This document shows, piece after piece, positions 38,072-47,459 of a DNA stretch of 64,000 nucleotides. The translations under genes were made by a program, and so were the position numbers. A model generated the notes under the pieces. That model had not been told where the DNA came from. It was given only the letters and a program-made list of their open reading frames with translations, and ran no database searches. How positions within the stretch are numbered: position 1 is the first letter of the stretch; the number at the start of each line of letters is the position of its first letter. Origin of the DNA: Gemmata massiliana (GTDB lineage: Bacteria; Planctomycetota; Planctomycetia; Gemmatales; Gemmataceae); the NCBI RefSeq assembly GCF_901538265.1, contig NZ_LR593886.1, positions 992,001 to 1,056,000 on the forward strand. Direction: 5' to 3'.

Positions 38072-38179
38072 CAATAATCAGCCGGGCACGGCCCGGTCTC
38101 TGAGGAAAGGGCGACCTGCATTGTACACAAGAGGGTGAGTTATCAAGTCGGAATAGCGATTGAAGCGTGGCCGGCCCTG

Positions 38180-40870
38180 CTAACTCGTGTGTGGGGACCG
38201 CGAATCGAGAACCTCGCGCACCTTGCGGGCGAGCGAACTCGGGGTGAACGGTTTCTGAATGAAGTTGACACGCGCGGCCTCGACCCCGTGGCGCACCACC
38301 GCGTCGTCCGTGTACCCCGACATGTACAGCACTTGTAGCTGCGGGCGGGTGGTTAGGAGCCACTCGGCCAGCACGCGCCCGCCCGCCCCGGGCATCACCA
38401 CGTCGGTCACAAGCAAGTCTATCGGGCGCTCGCTCCCGGTCACGACGGCCTTGGCTTCTTCCGCACTGGCCGCGCTGAGAACCGTGTACCCCTGCTTGCG
38501 CAGGGCGAGTTCGGCCAGCCCCCGGACCCCGGGCTCGTCCTCGACCAGGAGCACGACCTCGGCACCCTTCGGGGCCGAACTCTCGCCCGGGCTCTGGCTC
38601 GCCGTCATCCCACCGATACCGGGCAAATAGACCCGGAACGTGGTCCCGTGACCGAGCACCGTTTCCACTTCGATGTGCCCGCCGGACTGCTTCACGATGC
38701 CGTACACGGTCGCGAGCCCGAGCCCGGTGCCCTTGCCCTGCTCCTTGGTAGTAAAGAACGGCTCAAAAATGTGGCGCCGCACGTCCTCAGTCATCCCGGT
38801 CCCGGTATCAGTTACCGAGAGCCGGACATACGGACCGGCACGCATCTCCGCTCCGTCCGGCGCGGTTCCCGCTTCGAGCACCTCGTTCCGGGTTTCGATG
38901 GTCAGAGTGCCCCCGGTCGGCATCGCGTCCCGAGCGTTCACCGCCAGGTTCATCAGCACCTGGTTCACTTGGCCCGGGTCCGCGCGGACCAGGAGCAACG
39001 GGTCGCCCGGGCGGGTCACCAGTTCGACGTCCTCCCCGATGAGCCGGCGCAGCATCTGTGCCGTTTCACCCACGACCGCGTTCAGGTCCAGCACCTGGGG
39101 CTGGAGCACCTGCTGGCGCCCGAACGCCAAGAGCTGCCGGGTCAGGTCTGCGGCCCGGTCCCCGGACCTCTTCACCGCCTCGACCATCGGGCGCGCCGGG
39201 TCGTGCGCGTGGAGCATGGTCAGGATGATGTCGCTGTACCCGTTGATGACGGTGAGCAGGTTGTTGAAGTCGTGGGCGACCCCGCCCGCGAGCTGCCCCA
39301 CCGCCTCCATCTTCTGGGCCTGCCGGTACTGTTCCTCCAAGCGCTTGCGGTCCGTCACGTCGGCCACGAACCCGACCACGCGCTCGGTCAGTCTCCCGTT
39401 CGGGTCCGGGACGAAGTGGCCCTGGTCGTACACGGTGATGTAGGTTCCGTCCTTGCGGCGCACCCGGTACTCCAGACGGAACGGGCTCCTGGCCGTCCCA
39501 CACCGCCTGATTTCGTCCCCGAACGCGCCCCGGTCGTCCGGGTGAATCAGCTCGGCCCAGCCCGCGAGGTCGGCCGGCAGTTCGGGTTCCGGGTACCCGA
39601 GGGTGGCCTCCGAGTTCCCGCCCCACGACAACCGGTTGGTCCCCGCGTCCCAGTCGTAGAGCACCTGGCCGGTGGCCCGGACCGCGGCCTCGTATCGGGC
39701 CTTCCACGCCCGGACCTCGTTCTCGGCGCGCTGGCGGTCGGTGACGTCGTGGGCCAGGACCAGGCGCCCGGGGCGCCCGTCGTATTCCAAGTTGTGCCCG
39801 GTGACCTCGACCAGGCGCACGGTCCCGTCCTTCCACCGGTGGCGCCACACCCGGGAGCGGACCGGGGCCTGTAGGTCCGCAACCAGCGCCGGGATTTCTT
39901 CCACGGGGCGGATGTCTTTAATGGTCATGTGCGCGAACTCGTCGCGCGTGTACCCGTACCGGGCCACGGCCGCGTCATTGACCGCCAGGAACCCGAGGGT
40001 TCCCGTGTCGAACACCCACATCGGGTGCGGGCTCGCCTCGAACAGGCGCCGGTACTGCTCCTCGCTGCGGCGCAGCGCGCCCTCGTCGTTCTTCCGCGCG
40101 GTCACATCGCGGGTGGTGATGACGACCCCGTCCCCGGCCCGCACCACCTGATGGTGCAGCCACAGCGCGCGCCCGTCGTCGGTCGTAATCGGGAACTCTT
40201 CTTCCAGGGGCTCGCCCGTTTCGACCACCCGCACGTACCGGTCGAAGTAGCCCCCGGTGCGGTTCACCGGGAGCACCTTGCACAGGCGCCGGCCGACCAC
40301 GTGGTCCCGGTCCATCGCGATGAGCCGCTCCCCGTTCGCGTTCACATCGGTGATGACGAAATCGGTGACGCACCCGTTCGCGTCCCGGTCACTGGCCAGC
40401 ACGAACACCGCGTCCAGGCTCCCCTGCATCGCGGCCCGGAGCGCGTCCTCGACGTTGCGCTCGCGCGTCATGTCCCTGTAGCTCGTGACCACGGACCCGA
40501 TACCGGGTTCGGCCAGCAGGTTCACACTCCGGGCTTCGAGCCAGTTCCACGACCCGCTCTTTTGGCGCACCCGGTACATCTCGGTGAACGCGGTCCCGGG
40601 GCGAGCCGAACCGGCCACGAACGCGGTTCGGACGCGGTCCCGGTCGTCCGGGTGGACGTAACTGAGCCCATCGGTCCCGAAAATCCCGGCGGGCTCGTAG
40701 CCCAGGAACCGAGCACAGGACGGGTTCGCGTACCGAATGGCCCCGTTCGGGTCGAACAGCATGACCATGTCGGGACTGTTCTCCAAAAAGGCCCGGAACG
40801 TACCTGAAGGTACGGAACGACCTGATTCGTGATTTTGCAAACCTTCTGGTCTGTGGGCACTTGACATCAT
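38180..40870 (-). CDS. Hybrid sensor histidine kinase with four PAS domains and a receiver
   Basis: ATG 40870 was chosen over 40969 because upstream residues are not conserved-looking. The 896-aa protein has PAS units at about 22-135, 140-262, 265-385 and 390-515, the HisKA H-box [20 protein letters not shown], HATPase_c with [17 protein letters not shown] and [13 protein letters not shown], and a receiver ([47 protein letters not shown]). Its kinase-receiver half is closely alike to that of the nine-PAS kinase at 2801-7393, so the two are paralogs. No membrane helix. It precedes a response regulator on the same strand. Confidence 0.93.
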   Translation of the reverse strand: MMSSAHRPEGLQNHESGRSVPSGTFRAFLENSPDMVMLFDPNGAIRYANPSCARFLGYEPAGIFGTDGLSYVHPDDRDRVRTAFVAGSARPGTAFTEMYRVRQKSGSWNWLEARSVNLLAEPGIGSVVTSYRDMTRERNVEDALRAAMQGSLDAVFVLASDRDANGCVTDFVITDVNANGERLIAMDRDHVVGRRLCKVLPVNRTGGYFDRYVRVVETGEPLEEEFPITTDDGRALWLHHQVVRAGDGVVITTRDVTARKNDEGALRRSEEQYRRLFEASPHPMWVFDTGTLGFLAVNDAAVARYGYTRDEFAHMTIKDIRPVEEIPALVADLQAPVRSRVWRHRWKDGTVRLVEVTGHNLEYDGRPGRLVLAHDVTDRQRAENEVRAWKARYEAAVRATGQVLYDWDAGTNRLSWGGNSEATLGYPEPELPADLAGWAELIHPDDRGAFGDEIRRCGTARSPFRLEYRVRRKDGTYITVYDQGHFVPDPNGRLTERVVGFVADVTDRKRLEEQYRQAQKMEAVGQLAGGVAHDFNNLLTVINGYSDIILTMLHAHDPARPMVEAVKRSGDRAADLTRQLLAFGRQQVLQPQVLDLNAVVGETAQMLRRLIGEDVELVTRPGDPLLLVRADPGQVNQVLMNLAVNARDAMPTGGTLTIETRNEVLEAGTAPDGAEMRAGPYVRLSVTDTGTGMTEDVRRHIFEPFFTTKEQGKGTGLGLATVYGIVKQSGGHIEVETVLGHGTTFRVYLPGIGGMTASQSPGESSAPKGAEVVLLVEDEPGVRGLAELALRKQGYTVLSAASAEEAKAVVTGSERPIDLLVTDVVMPGAGGRVLAEWLLTTRPQLQVLYMSGYTDDAVVRHGVEAARVNFIQKPFTPSSLARKVREVLDSRSPHTS

Positions 40871-41204
40871 GAGCAGAGCGGACGTCGAAGTTGTCCGACG
40901 GTCTGGGAATACGAGCCTCAAGTGCGGAACGTCTCGGGCTGTATGCGGGCACGGAATGATACGGTCCATTTCTCGTAGGAGCGTAACTCTCTGCTAAAAT
41001 TTAACGAGCGCCTGAGCGTTTTCGGAAGTTACGATGGGAACTGGCTTTGCGGCAGATGTCAGGGCGTACAATTCGCACGGCCGAATGGAATTTCGGGCCG
41101 TAACACCTCATAGGGCTTGCTCTTAGCGGCCGAGAGAAATTGAACAATTGAAATGCTCACCCCGCCCCTTCACGTGATACCGTTTCACTAACGAGGGTAC
41201 TCGA
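40871..41204. other. Divergent promoter region
   Basis: No gene is seen. It separates the minus-strand kinase from the plus-strand gene at 41205. The part around 40980-41010 is AT-richer and may carry promoter elements. Confidence 0.4.
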
Positions 41205-41639
41205 ATGGCAGCTCCGGTGATGAGTTCTGTTGTTCGTTCCATCCTGTCGGAGAACCTCGACCTGTCGGCCGATGAGGTGATTCGCAAGGCGCGGCTGTAC
41301 AGGGTGACGGCCCCGGAGAAGTCCATCCGCACGACCGCCCACAACATCAAGAGCGAGCTTAAGAAGCGGGCGGAAAAGAAAGCCGAACCCGAACCGGTGG
41401 CGAGTTCGCTCCCGACGGGCAAGAATCCAGAGCCCGTCACCGTTCTGACACACACGGGCGGAGGCGTTCCCGTTCCGGCGTTGTCTTCAGTTTCGGACCT
41501 TTCTGCTGTGCTCGCGAACGTCGCGTTGGTGAACTCGGTGGTCAAAGAAAGTGGGGGCCAGAAACGGTTCGACGGGTGGCAGAAGCCGTTCGGGCGTGTG
41601 GAAGTGTTGAGGCGTTTTTACAACACCTCAACGTCGTGA
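41205..41639 (+). CDS. Hypothetical charged protein
   Basis: The protein has 144 aa, starting MAAPVMSSVVRSILSENLDL. The first 60 residues look like a small helical domain (LSADEVIRKARLYRVTAPEK, then NIKSELKKRAEKKA). A Pro/Val-rich linker follows and a Ser/Val-rich helix LSSVSDLSAVLANVALVNSV ends it. It may bind DNA or RNA through the N-terminal helices, but no known fold is recognised. Confidence 0.6.
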   Translation: MAAPVMSSVVRSILSENLDLSADEVIRKARLYRVTAPEKSIRTTAHNIKSELKKRAEKKAEPEPVASSLPTGKNPEPVTVLTHTGGGVPVPALSSVSDLSAVLANVALVNSVVKESGGQKRFDGWQKPFGRVEVLRRFYNTSTS

Positions 41640-42072
41640 CCAGCATCCGTGATACGCCCACGTAAGACACGTAAATCTTGAGCACGAGGGCTGTTCGGAC
41701 AGTCCACGTTCATTTGGTCACCGACTTGGATGCTCTCTGCTTATTTCTCGGGGCGAACAGTCCCGAAGTACACGGTACCGCGCCCCCGGTGTTGTCCGGC
41801 ACACCCGCAAAGTCACTCACCACCCCAAACTGGCCGTCGCGAAGGCCGGCCGCACGGTATAGCCCTGTCGTGCGTGTCAGGTTTTTACGTATTCGTCGTT
41901 GAAGTGCTCTTTCAGGTATGCCGGGCCTCTGTTCCGCCCGTACTCTTCAAGTCGAGCTGCCTCAAATGCCAGAACCCATCGTTGAGCACCTCGCTCTAAT
42001 CTGGCGAGCACAACCTGCCGGGCTGGGCCGTGCTCGTGGCGTCCGGTCGCTCTCCCACCGAAGAAAAGGCTA
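41640..42072. other. Intergenic region with a possible small ORF
   Basis: On the minus strand 42011-41877 a GTG-started frame of 44 aa reads MLARLERGAQRWVLAFEAAR then LEEYGRNRGPAYLKEHFNDE and YVKT. It looks more protein-like than its surroundings and could be a small gene or the tail of a lost one. The rest shows nothing. AAGAAAAGG just before 42073 is the ribosome site of the next kinase. Confidence 0.3.
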
Positions 42073-43992
42073 ATGTTGCAACTCGGGGCGCGCGGGGAAC
42101 GGGTCAACATCCTGGTGGTCGACGACGAGCCCGCGAACGTACTCGCTCTCGAAGCGGTGCTCGCGGACCTGAACCAGAACGTGGTCCGGGCCGGGTCCGG
42201 GGACGAAGCATTACACCGGGTCCTGGAAACGGACTTCGCGGTCATCCTCATGGACCTGCGGATGCCCGGGCTGAGCGGGTTCGAGGCCGCTCGACTCATC
42301 CGTTCGCGTTCCCGGTCCCGGTCAACGCCAATTATCTTCCTCACGGCCGCGGACGGGGACGGGTTCTCGGCCGCTGAAGCGTACGCGCTCGGGGCCGTCG
42401 ATTACCTGACCAAGCCGTTCGTCCCGACGGTTCTGCGGGCCAAGGTCGCGGTGTTCGTCGAGCTGTACCAGAAGACCGAGGCGCTGAAAGCGGCCGAGCG
42501 CGAGCGGGCGAGTGCGGCCGTGCGCGAGAGCGAGGAGCGCCTCAAGCTGGCGGTGGGTATCGCCCGACTGGGCACGTTCGATGTGGACCTGCTGACCGGT
42601 ACGGTAGTGGTGAACGAGCCCGGTCAGCGGGTATTCGGGGCAGGCAACACGCACACCACGTTCGAGCGGGCCCAGGAGCACTTCCACCCGGACGACCGGG
42701 ACGAGGTGATGGGCCGGGTCCGAGCGGCGTTCGACCCGTCCGGGCCGGGCGAGTTCGAGGTCGAGCACCGGGTCGTGCGCCCCGACGGGGAGGAGCGCTG
42801 GCTCCGAACCCGGGGGCGCGCGTTCTTTGCGGGCGAGGGGGCCGAGCGGAAGGCGGTCCGGTGCCTGGGCACGTACCTGGACGTGACCGAGGCGAAGCGG
42901 GCCGAGGAGGCCCTGCGTGCGAGCGAGGAGGAGTTCCGCACCACGTTCGAGCGCGCCGGGGTCGGGAAGGTGCACGCGGACCCGCACACCGGGCGCATCG
43001 TGCGCGTGAACCCGGCGTTCTGTGCGCTCGTGGGGTACACGGCCGACGAGCTGGTAGGCCGGACCGTCGGAGACGTGTCGCACCCGGACGAGCGGGACGC
43101 GAGCGACGAGCGGTTCGGGGCCCTGGTGCGCGGGGACATCCCGCAGTACGCGGTCGAGAAGCGGTACGTGCGCAAGGACGGGTCGGTGCTCTGGGGGCGC
43201 GTGACGGCGACCGTGGTGCGGACCCCGAACGGAACCCCGGTCCGGGTGTGCGCCATCGTCGAGGACATTACGGCCCGCAAGTGCGCCGAGGCGGCTCTGG
43301 CAGACGAGAGCCGGCGCAAGGACGAGTTCCTGGCGACCCTGGCCCACGAGTTGCGGAACCCGTTGGCCCCCATTAGCAGCGGCTTGGAACTCTTAAAACT
43401 GTGCCCGGCCGATAGCCCGGGAGCCGAAAAGGCGCGTAGTCGGATGGAGCGCCAGTTGGCCCACCTGATTCGGCTCATCGACGACCTGATGGACGTGTCC
43501 CGAATCACCCGGGGCAAGCTCGAGCTGCGCCGGGCGGCGGTGACCGTCGGGGACGTAATCGAGAGCGCCGTGGACACGAGCGCGCCGGCGCTGGGCGCGG
43601 CCAGACATACTCTTGATGTGCGGGTGCCGGCCGAGCCCCTGGCGCTCCACGCGGACGCGGTCCGGCTCACGCAGGTGGTGTCGAACCTGTTGAACAATGC
43701 GGCCAAGTACACGCCCCCGGGCGGGCGCGTCATAGTGAGTGCCGAGCGTGCCGGGAGCCACGCGGTCATCCGGGTATCGGACACGGGCGTGGGCATCGAG
43801 CCCGAGATGCTGCCCCGGGTGTTCGAGATGTTCACCCAGGTGGGCAAGACCCTGGACCGCGCGCAGGGCGGGCTCGGCATCGGATTGGCCTTGGTCCGGC
43901 GCCTGGTCGAGATGCACGGGGGCACAGTCACGGCCCAGAGCCAGGGGGCCGGGCACGGGAGCACGTTCACCGTGCGCCTGCCACTCTTGTAG
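42073..43992 (+). CDS. Receiver-PAS-PAS-histidine kinase
   Basis: The protein has 639 aa. An N-terminal receiver (about 13-125) holds ILVVDDEPANVLALEAVLAD, VILMDLRMPGLSGFEAARLI and YLTKPFVPTVLRAKV. Two PAS units follow (about 150-270 and 278-395), then HisKA with DEFLATLAHELRNPLAPISS (about 415) and HATPase_c with NLLNNAAKYTPPGGRVIVSA, DTGVGIEPEMLPRVFEMF and GGLGIGLALVRRLVEMHGG. No membrane helix is present. A receiver placed first suggests that it is driven by another kinase. The H-box type (HELRNPL) differs from the HDFNNLL of the two hybrid kinases nearby, so it is a separate lineage. Confidence 0.93.
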   Translation: MLQLGARGERVNILVVDDEPANVLALEAVLADLNQNVVRAGSGDEALHRVLETDFAVILMDLRMPGLSGFEAARLIRSRSRSRSTPIIFLTAADGDGFSAAEAYALGAVDYLTKPFVPTVLRAKVAVFVELYQKTEALKAAERERASAAVRESEERLKLAVGIARLGTFDVDLLTGTVVVNEPGQRVFGAGNTHTTFERAQEHFHPDDRDEVMGRVRAAFDPSGPGEFEVEHRVVRPDGEERWLRTRGRAFFAGEGAERKAVRCLGTYLDVTEAKRAEEALRASEEEFRTTFERAGVGKVHADPHTGRIVRVNPAFCALVGYTADELVGRTVGDVSHPDERDASDERFGALVRGDIPQYAVEKRYVRKDGSVLWGRVTATVVRTPNGTPVRVCAIVEDITARKCAEAALADESRRKDEFLATLAHELRNPLAPISSGLELLKLCPADSPGAEKARSRMERQLAHLIRLIDDLMDVSRITRGKLELRRAAVTVGDVIESAVDTSAPALGAARHTLDVRVPAEPLALHADAVRLTQVVSNLLNNAAKYTPPGGRVIVSAERAGSHAVIRVSDTGVGIEPEMLPRVFEMFTQVGKTLDRAQGGLGIGLALVRRLVEMHGGTVTAQSQGAGHGSTFTVRLPLL

Positions 43993-44145
43993 TGTGCGAA
44001 GGGCGCCCGCGACTGTACTCGGCCTCGCCTTTTCCGGCGCTACCGAACATCGTTTCTAGTATCAACGTCATACCGAGTCGTCGGATTTGATGCCCTGCGC
44101 CCGCACGACCCACCCCGGTGAACATTGAGAAGCTTTTCATTGCGG

Positions 44146-44787
44146 CTATGAGTTTTTGATTTTCCAGACCGGCGCGCGCGGACCGGCATTGGGCTTCGTG
44201 TTCTCGTAGTATTCACCCGAACCCATCCTATGCAGGTCGAGCGCAGCGTAACCGGACCAGACAAGAAGCGTCTGAACGACATTCCGTGCATCAGCGATTA
44301 CTTCAGTTGCTCGTGTTTCGTTTAAGAAAGGTTGTAACCAGTCAGGGAGGATGTGTTCCTGTCCGGCGCCCGTGTCAAGGAAACACTGCTCGGCTACCCA
44401 AGTTTTCCCGTGCGCCATCTTATCTCGGAATTTAAAAGCTTCGTCAATTGTTTTAAACGGCGCAGTCGAGAAGTCTGGCGTGTGGCCATTGAGTGCAGCC
44501 ACTGCATCAAGCTTCTTCCGCCATCCACCCAGTTTCCGACCGTTGTCATCCACTGCCCAATTAGCGATTTTGTCTAGTCCGATGTGGTTCACTACCGCTT
44601 CAACAGCAAAGGCCGAGAACAGCACAGCGGTGGCGTAGTGAAAATTCCTCCCTCGCGCCCCAGGCGTGCTCTCGAACAGCTGAGCTGCTTCAATGGCAGT
44701 GTCGGCCCCCATAAGCATGTAACAATATGGGTAGAACTCGGTAAATCCTTCCCTCAGAATAGGGTCGCGTCGAATAGGCATCTTCAT
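44146..44787 (-). CDS. HEPN-like helical protein
   Basis: The protein has 213 aa, all helical. YATAVLFSAFAVEAVVNHIG resembles the helix that packs in HEPN/Apea-type proteins, and FKFRDKMAHGKTW contains an R-x4-H motif as in HEPN RNases. ALDLHRMGSGEYYENT closes the helix bundle. HEPN proteins are often RNases in toxin-antitoxin or antiviral systems. No antitoxin-like NTase is adjacent. The assignment is by motif only, and a non-catalytic helical protein cannot be excluded. GC is lower than in the neighbouring kinase gene. Confidence 0.5.
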   Translation of the reverse strand: MKMPIRRDPILREGFTEFYPYCYMLMGADTAIEAAQLFESTPGARGRNFHYATAVLFSAFAVEAVVNHIGLDKIANWAVDDNGRKLGGWRKKLDAVAALNGHTPDFSTAPFKTIDEAFKFRDKMAHGKTWVAEQCFLDTGAGQEHILPDWLQPFLNETRATEVIADARNVVQTLLVWSGYAALDLHRMGSGEYYENTKPNAGPRAPVWKIKNS

Positions 44788-45183
44788 GGGCGCACTTCCA
44801 ACTTGCGAAATATTAGGGCGATTTTGGTATTAGACACGAACAGGCAGGAAAAGGTTCAGGATTTCCACGGCACCTTGTCGTGTCGAAAAACGATTTTCAC
44901 TCCATCTCGGCTACCGTTCCACCATCCGTGAGAATGCGTAAAGAGACTGAATCTGCTTATACATTTGAAGCCCAAATACTGCTCCCAACTGCAATTTCCT
45001 TCTGTGACAACGGACATTGCAATCGCCCGCACCTTTGTTGCATAATGCCGAATTATTTATACGCGGGTGTCTGAACTGCTAAGAGAACCGGCAAAGCCCT
45101 GAAAACGGTCTCAATCGGAAGTTTTGCCGATGCCTTAAATTAAAGCGAATTTGCAAGCAGCCTTGCGCAAATCAGGAGGCGAC
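44788..45183. other. AT-rich intergenic region
   Basis: No gene is seen. GC is clearly lower than in the flanking kinase gene. It separates a minus-strand and a plus-strand gene and should hold both promoters. AGGAGG at about 45175-45180 is a strong ribosome site for GTG 45184. Confidence 0.5.
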
Positions 45184-46038
45184 GTGTCTGATATAAATGT
45201 TCGTTTGTTCCGCGAGATGTCTGAAGAGTTGGTCCCGATATTCCGCCAATCTGTCATTCCGCTCGGAGTGTATGGTGATAATGGAAACGAAGCGCGCCCT
45301 ATCGGTACTGGCACACTATTTGAGGTTGCAGACCGAAAATTTATCGTATCCGCAGGACATGTTGTTGAGGCGATTGATAATCTTCGCGGAGTGGCTTGCG
45401 CGTTCCTCCCTGGAATAGTCGAACATGACCGTACTCGCCTTACACCTGTGCCTGTAGTAGGCCGTGCTTACCGGCTCGAAGACCCAGCTGATGTTGCTGT
45501 CCTCGCTCTCGCCCAAGAAGCTGTCGCCACTTTCTCCGGAGTTCGATTTCTCCGAATGGTTGATGTTGAACTTCGAGCTGAACCGTTAGGCTGTGGCTGG
45601 GCGTGTGGTTTCCCGAACGAGTACATTCGCGACCTAGATGCCCATTCTCGTGGCGTGGCGCCTTTAACCCTCGCCTCGACGATTCTGAGGCACGATGGCG
45701 ATGGCCTCAGCAATTTCGACCCATTCACTCATTTTCTTCTAGAAGCTAATCGTGCAAATTTTGGTTGGGCTGATGGAAGTGGAGCGGCCCCTTTACCGGA
45801 GAGGCTTAACGGAATTAGCGGATGTGCCGTTTGGCAAACGTGGTGGCCGTCTCGTGGCCGAATCGATGAACGTCGTGCTCGCAACATTAAAGTAGTAGGT
45901 GTCCAGACCGGCCACTATCGCAATCGCGGCTTCATTAAAGCTACACACTGGGGAGTTGTGGCTGAATTAATTCGTCAATCATTCCCGGAGCTTCGACCAG
46001 TCCTTGGAATGTACTTCGGACCGGGATTTGCTCAATAG
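45184..46038 (+). CDS. Trypsin-like serine protease-fold protein 1
   Basis: I chose GTG 45184 over TTG 45151 because AGGAGG lies four bases before it. The 284-aa product has the chymotrypsin triad in order: FIVSAGHVVEAIDN (His), EDPADVAVLALA (Asp) and LNGISGCAVWQTWW (Ser in GxSG). GTGTLFEVADRKF is the usual first strand pair. No signal peptide, so it acts in the cytoplasm. It stands 23 bp before a paralog. Codon use and lower GC than the neighbours suggest horizontal transfer. A self-cleaving or target-cleaving role in defence is inference from context. Confidence 0.75.
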   Translation: MSDINVRLFREMSEELVPIFRQSVIPLGVYGDNGNEARPIGTGTLFEVADRKFIVSAGHVVEAIDNLRGVACAFLPGIVEHDRTRLTPVPVVGRAYRLEDPADVAVLALAQEAVATFSGVRFLRMVDVELRAEPLGCGWACGFPNEYIRDLDAHSRGVAPLTLASTILRHDGDGLSNFDPFTHFLLEANRANFGWADGSGAAPLPERLNGISGCAVWQTWWPSRGRIDERRARNIKVVGVQTGHYRNRGFIKATHWGVVAELIRQSFPELRPVLGMYFGPGFAQ

Positions 46039-46061
46039 AAGGCGCTAACGACGGAGTTAGA

Positions 46062-46934
46062 ATGTTTCCACTCGAAGAGCGGGTCTATTTGGAGATGTTC
46101 AATGCGCTGTTACCACGTATTCAAGAATCGGTGACGCCAATAGGTCTTTGTACTACCGATGGGATTCGGCAACACGGAACTGGAACACTCGTTGCAGTTG
46201 GTGAAGTCCATTTTTTGGTATCCGCGGCGCATGTTCTCGATAGCGCTCGTGACGCCAAGTTGCCATTGTTTTGCTACGCTTACGGTGAAAAAACAGACCA
46301 GGGTCGCACCATAGTACCCGTGCCGCTAGAAGGCACTCGCTTCAGTTGGCCAGACCCTTTGGATGTGGGGGTCGTCAAGTTGACCGACGCCACAGTTTCT
46401 CGCCTCACCGGTCGTAAGTTCCTTCGCCTGTGCGACGTAGCTCTTCGTCCAGCGGCTCCCGGCTGGGGTTGGGTGAGCGGCTTTCCTCTTGGAATGGTTC
46501 AACCAGTAGGAGATACGTCTGAAGCATATAACCCTCTGAACTGGGGGTCGGTCATTTCAACAGCAGAGCCCACCAACGTCAGCAATTTCGATACGCGTTT
46601 TCATTTCGTCTTGGAACACGACCCGCAAGAGGCTGCGCAATTAACTGGCGACCCGTTCAAGTTACCGGCGAGCTTCGGTGGCATTAGCGGATGCGCTGTT
46701 TGGCAGACGTGGTGGCCAATCGAGGAGCAAGGCGCTGAATGGCGGTCGCGCAAAATTAGAATAGTTGGAGTGCAAACTGGTTGCTACCGAAAGCGCACCA
46801 TTAAAGCTACAAACTGGGCCGCAGTCGCCGTTCTTTTGGCCGCAGCTGCACCCGAACTTCAGCCAGTGCTTCAGCTTCATTTTCCGGGCTGGGACGCCCG
46901 AGACCAAATCTACCGCTTGGCGAAGTCTGGATGA
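46062..46934 (+). CDS. Trypsin-like serine protease-fold protein 2 (tandem paralog)
   Basis: The protein has 290 aa and is clearly homologous to the gene before it: GTGTLVAVGEVHFLVSAAHV (His), WPDPLDVGVVKLTDA (Asp), GGISGCAVWQTWWPIEEQGA (Ser) and RKIRIVGVQTGCYRKRTIKA near the C-terminus, where the paralog has ARNIKVVGVQTGHYRNRGFI. All three catalytic residues are kept in both copies, so both may be active. No signal peptide. The tandem arrangement with lower GC suggests duplication after or before transfer as a unit. Confidence 0.75.
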   Translation: MFPLEERVYLEMFNALLPRIQESVTPIGLCTTDGIRQHGTGTLVAVGEVHFLVSAAHVLDSARDAKLPLFCYAYGEKTDQGRTIVPVPLEGTRFSWPDPLDVGVVKLTDATVSRLTGRKFLRLCDVALRPAAPGWGWVSGFPLGMVQPVGDTSEAYNPLNWGSVISTAEPTNVSNFDTRFHFVLEHDPQEAAQLTGDPFKLPASFGGISGCAVWQTWWPIEEQGAEWRSRKIRIVGVQTGCYRKRTIKATNWAAVAVLLAAAAPELQPVLQLHFPGWDARDQIYRLAKSG

Positions 46935-46959
46935 AGAAGCGAGACCTACCACGGGGCAC

Positions 46960-47412
46960 TCAAATTACTTCACCAATGAGTAGTGGCATCCACTCGCTTC
47001 GCGTCATCACTTGGTAGTACCGCGTGGAGGGTTGACAGATGAGGAATACGACCGGAGCGCCTTTGCGGTCGTGAACGACCAACCCCCGCACTCCCTGCTT
47101 AAGTTTGAACCACACCCCGTTCGCGAGACCGTAAGTCGCCGGTACGACGACCGGCCCGGGAGCCAACTCGGACCACTTACCCGCGGCGATGGAATCTTCC
47201 CAGGTCCAACCGGTCGGGGGCAACTTGCGCTCGGCTCGGTCCTTATTGCCCCAACGAACGATTTGCAGCCGGCCGTTCCACCACACCGGGAGCAGGGTCG
47301 GAGTCGCCTGCCAGTAGAACCGCACTTCTTTCTCACCGCCCCGGTCGTGGATTCGTTCGTCGAGGCCATTCTGTTCCATGAGCAGGAGATGGCGTTCGCT
47401 GTACGCAAGCAC
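46960..47412 (-). CDS. Hypothetical protein
   Basis: GTG 47412 has AGGGG seven bases upstream and is preferred; the frame is open to 47508 and ATG 47379 is the first Met. The 150-aa product is rich in Trp and Arg: MEQNGLDERIHDRGGEKEVR, LLPVWWNGRLQIVRWGNKDR, PTGWTWEDSIAAGKW. It ends QPSTRYYQVMTRSEWMPLLI. The look is that of a compact beta-rich enzyme or binding domain, but I do not know the family. It lies 47 bp after a secreted-protein gene on the same strand. Confidence 0.6.
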   Translation of the reverse strand: MLAYSERHLLLMEQNGLDERIHDRGGEKEVRFYWQATPTLLPVWWNGRLQIVRWGNKDRAERKLPPTGWTWEDSIAAGKWSELAPGPVVVPATYGLANGVWFKLKQGVRGLVVHDRKGAPVVFLICQPSTRYYQVMTRSEWMPLLIGEVI

Positions 47413-47459
47413 CGTGTGTCCCCTGCTCAGGTTCCTTGTCTTCCAACGACCCGGTTCGT

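Noticed and set aside
38648-39874. 408-codon plus-strand frame antisense to the hybrid kinase
   Set aside because: His/Pro/Val-rich shadow of the kinase; no ribosome site or motif.
41678-41999. Small plus-strand frames before the receiver-PAS kinase
   Set aside because: They overlap each other and have no conserved features.
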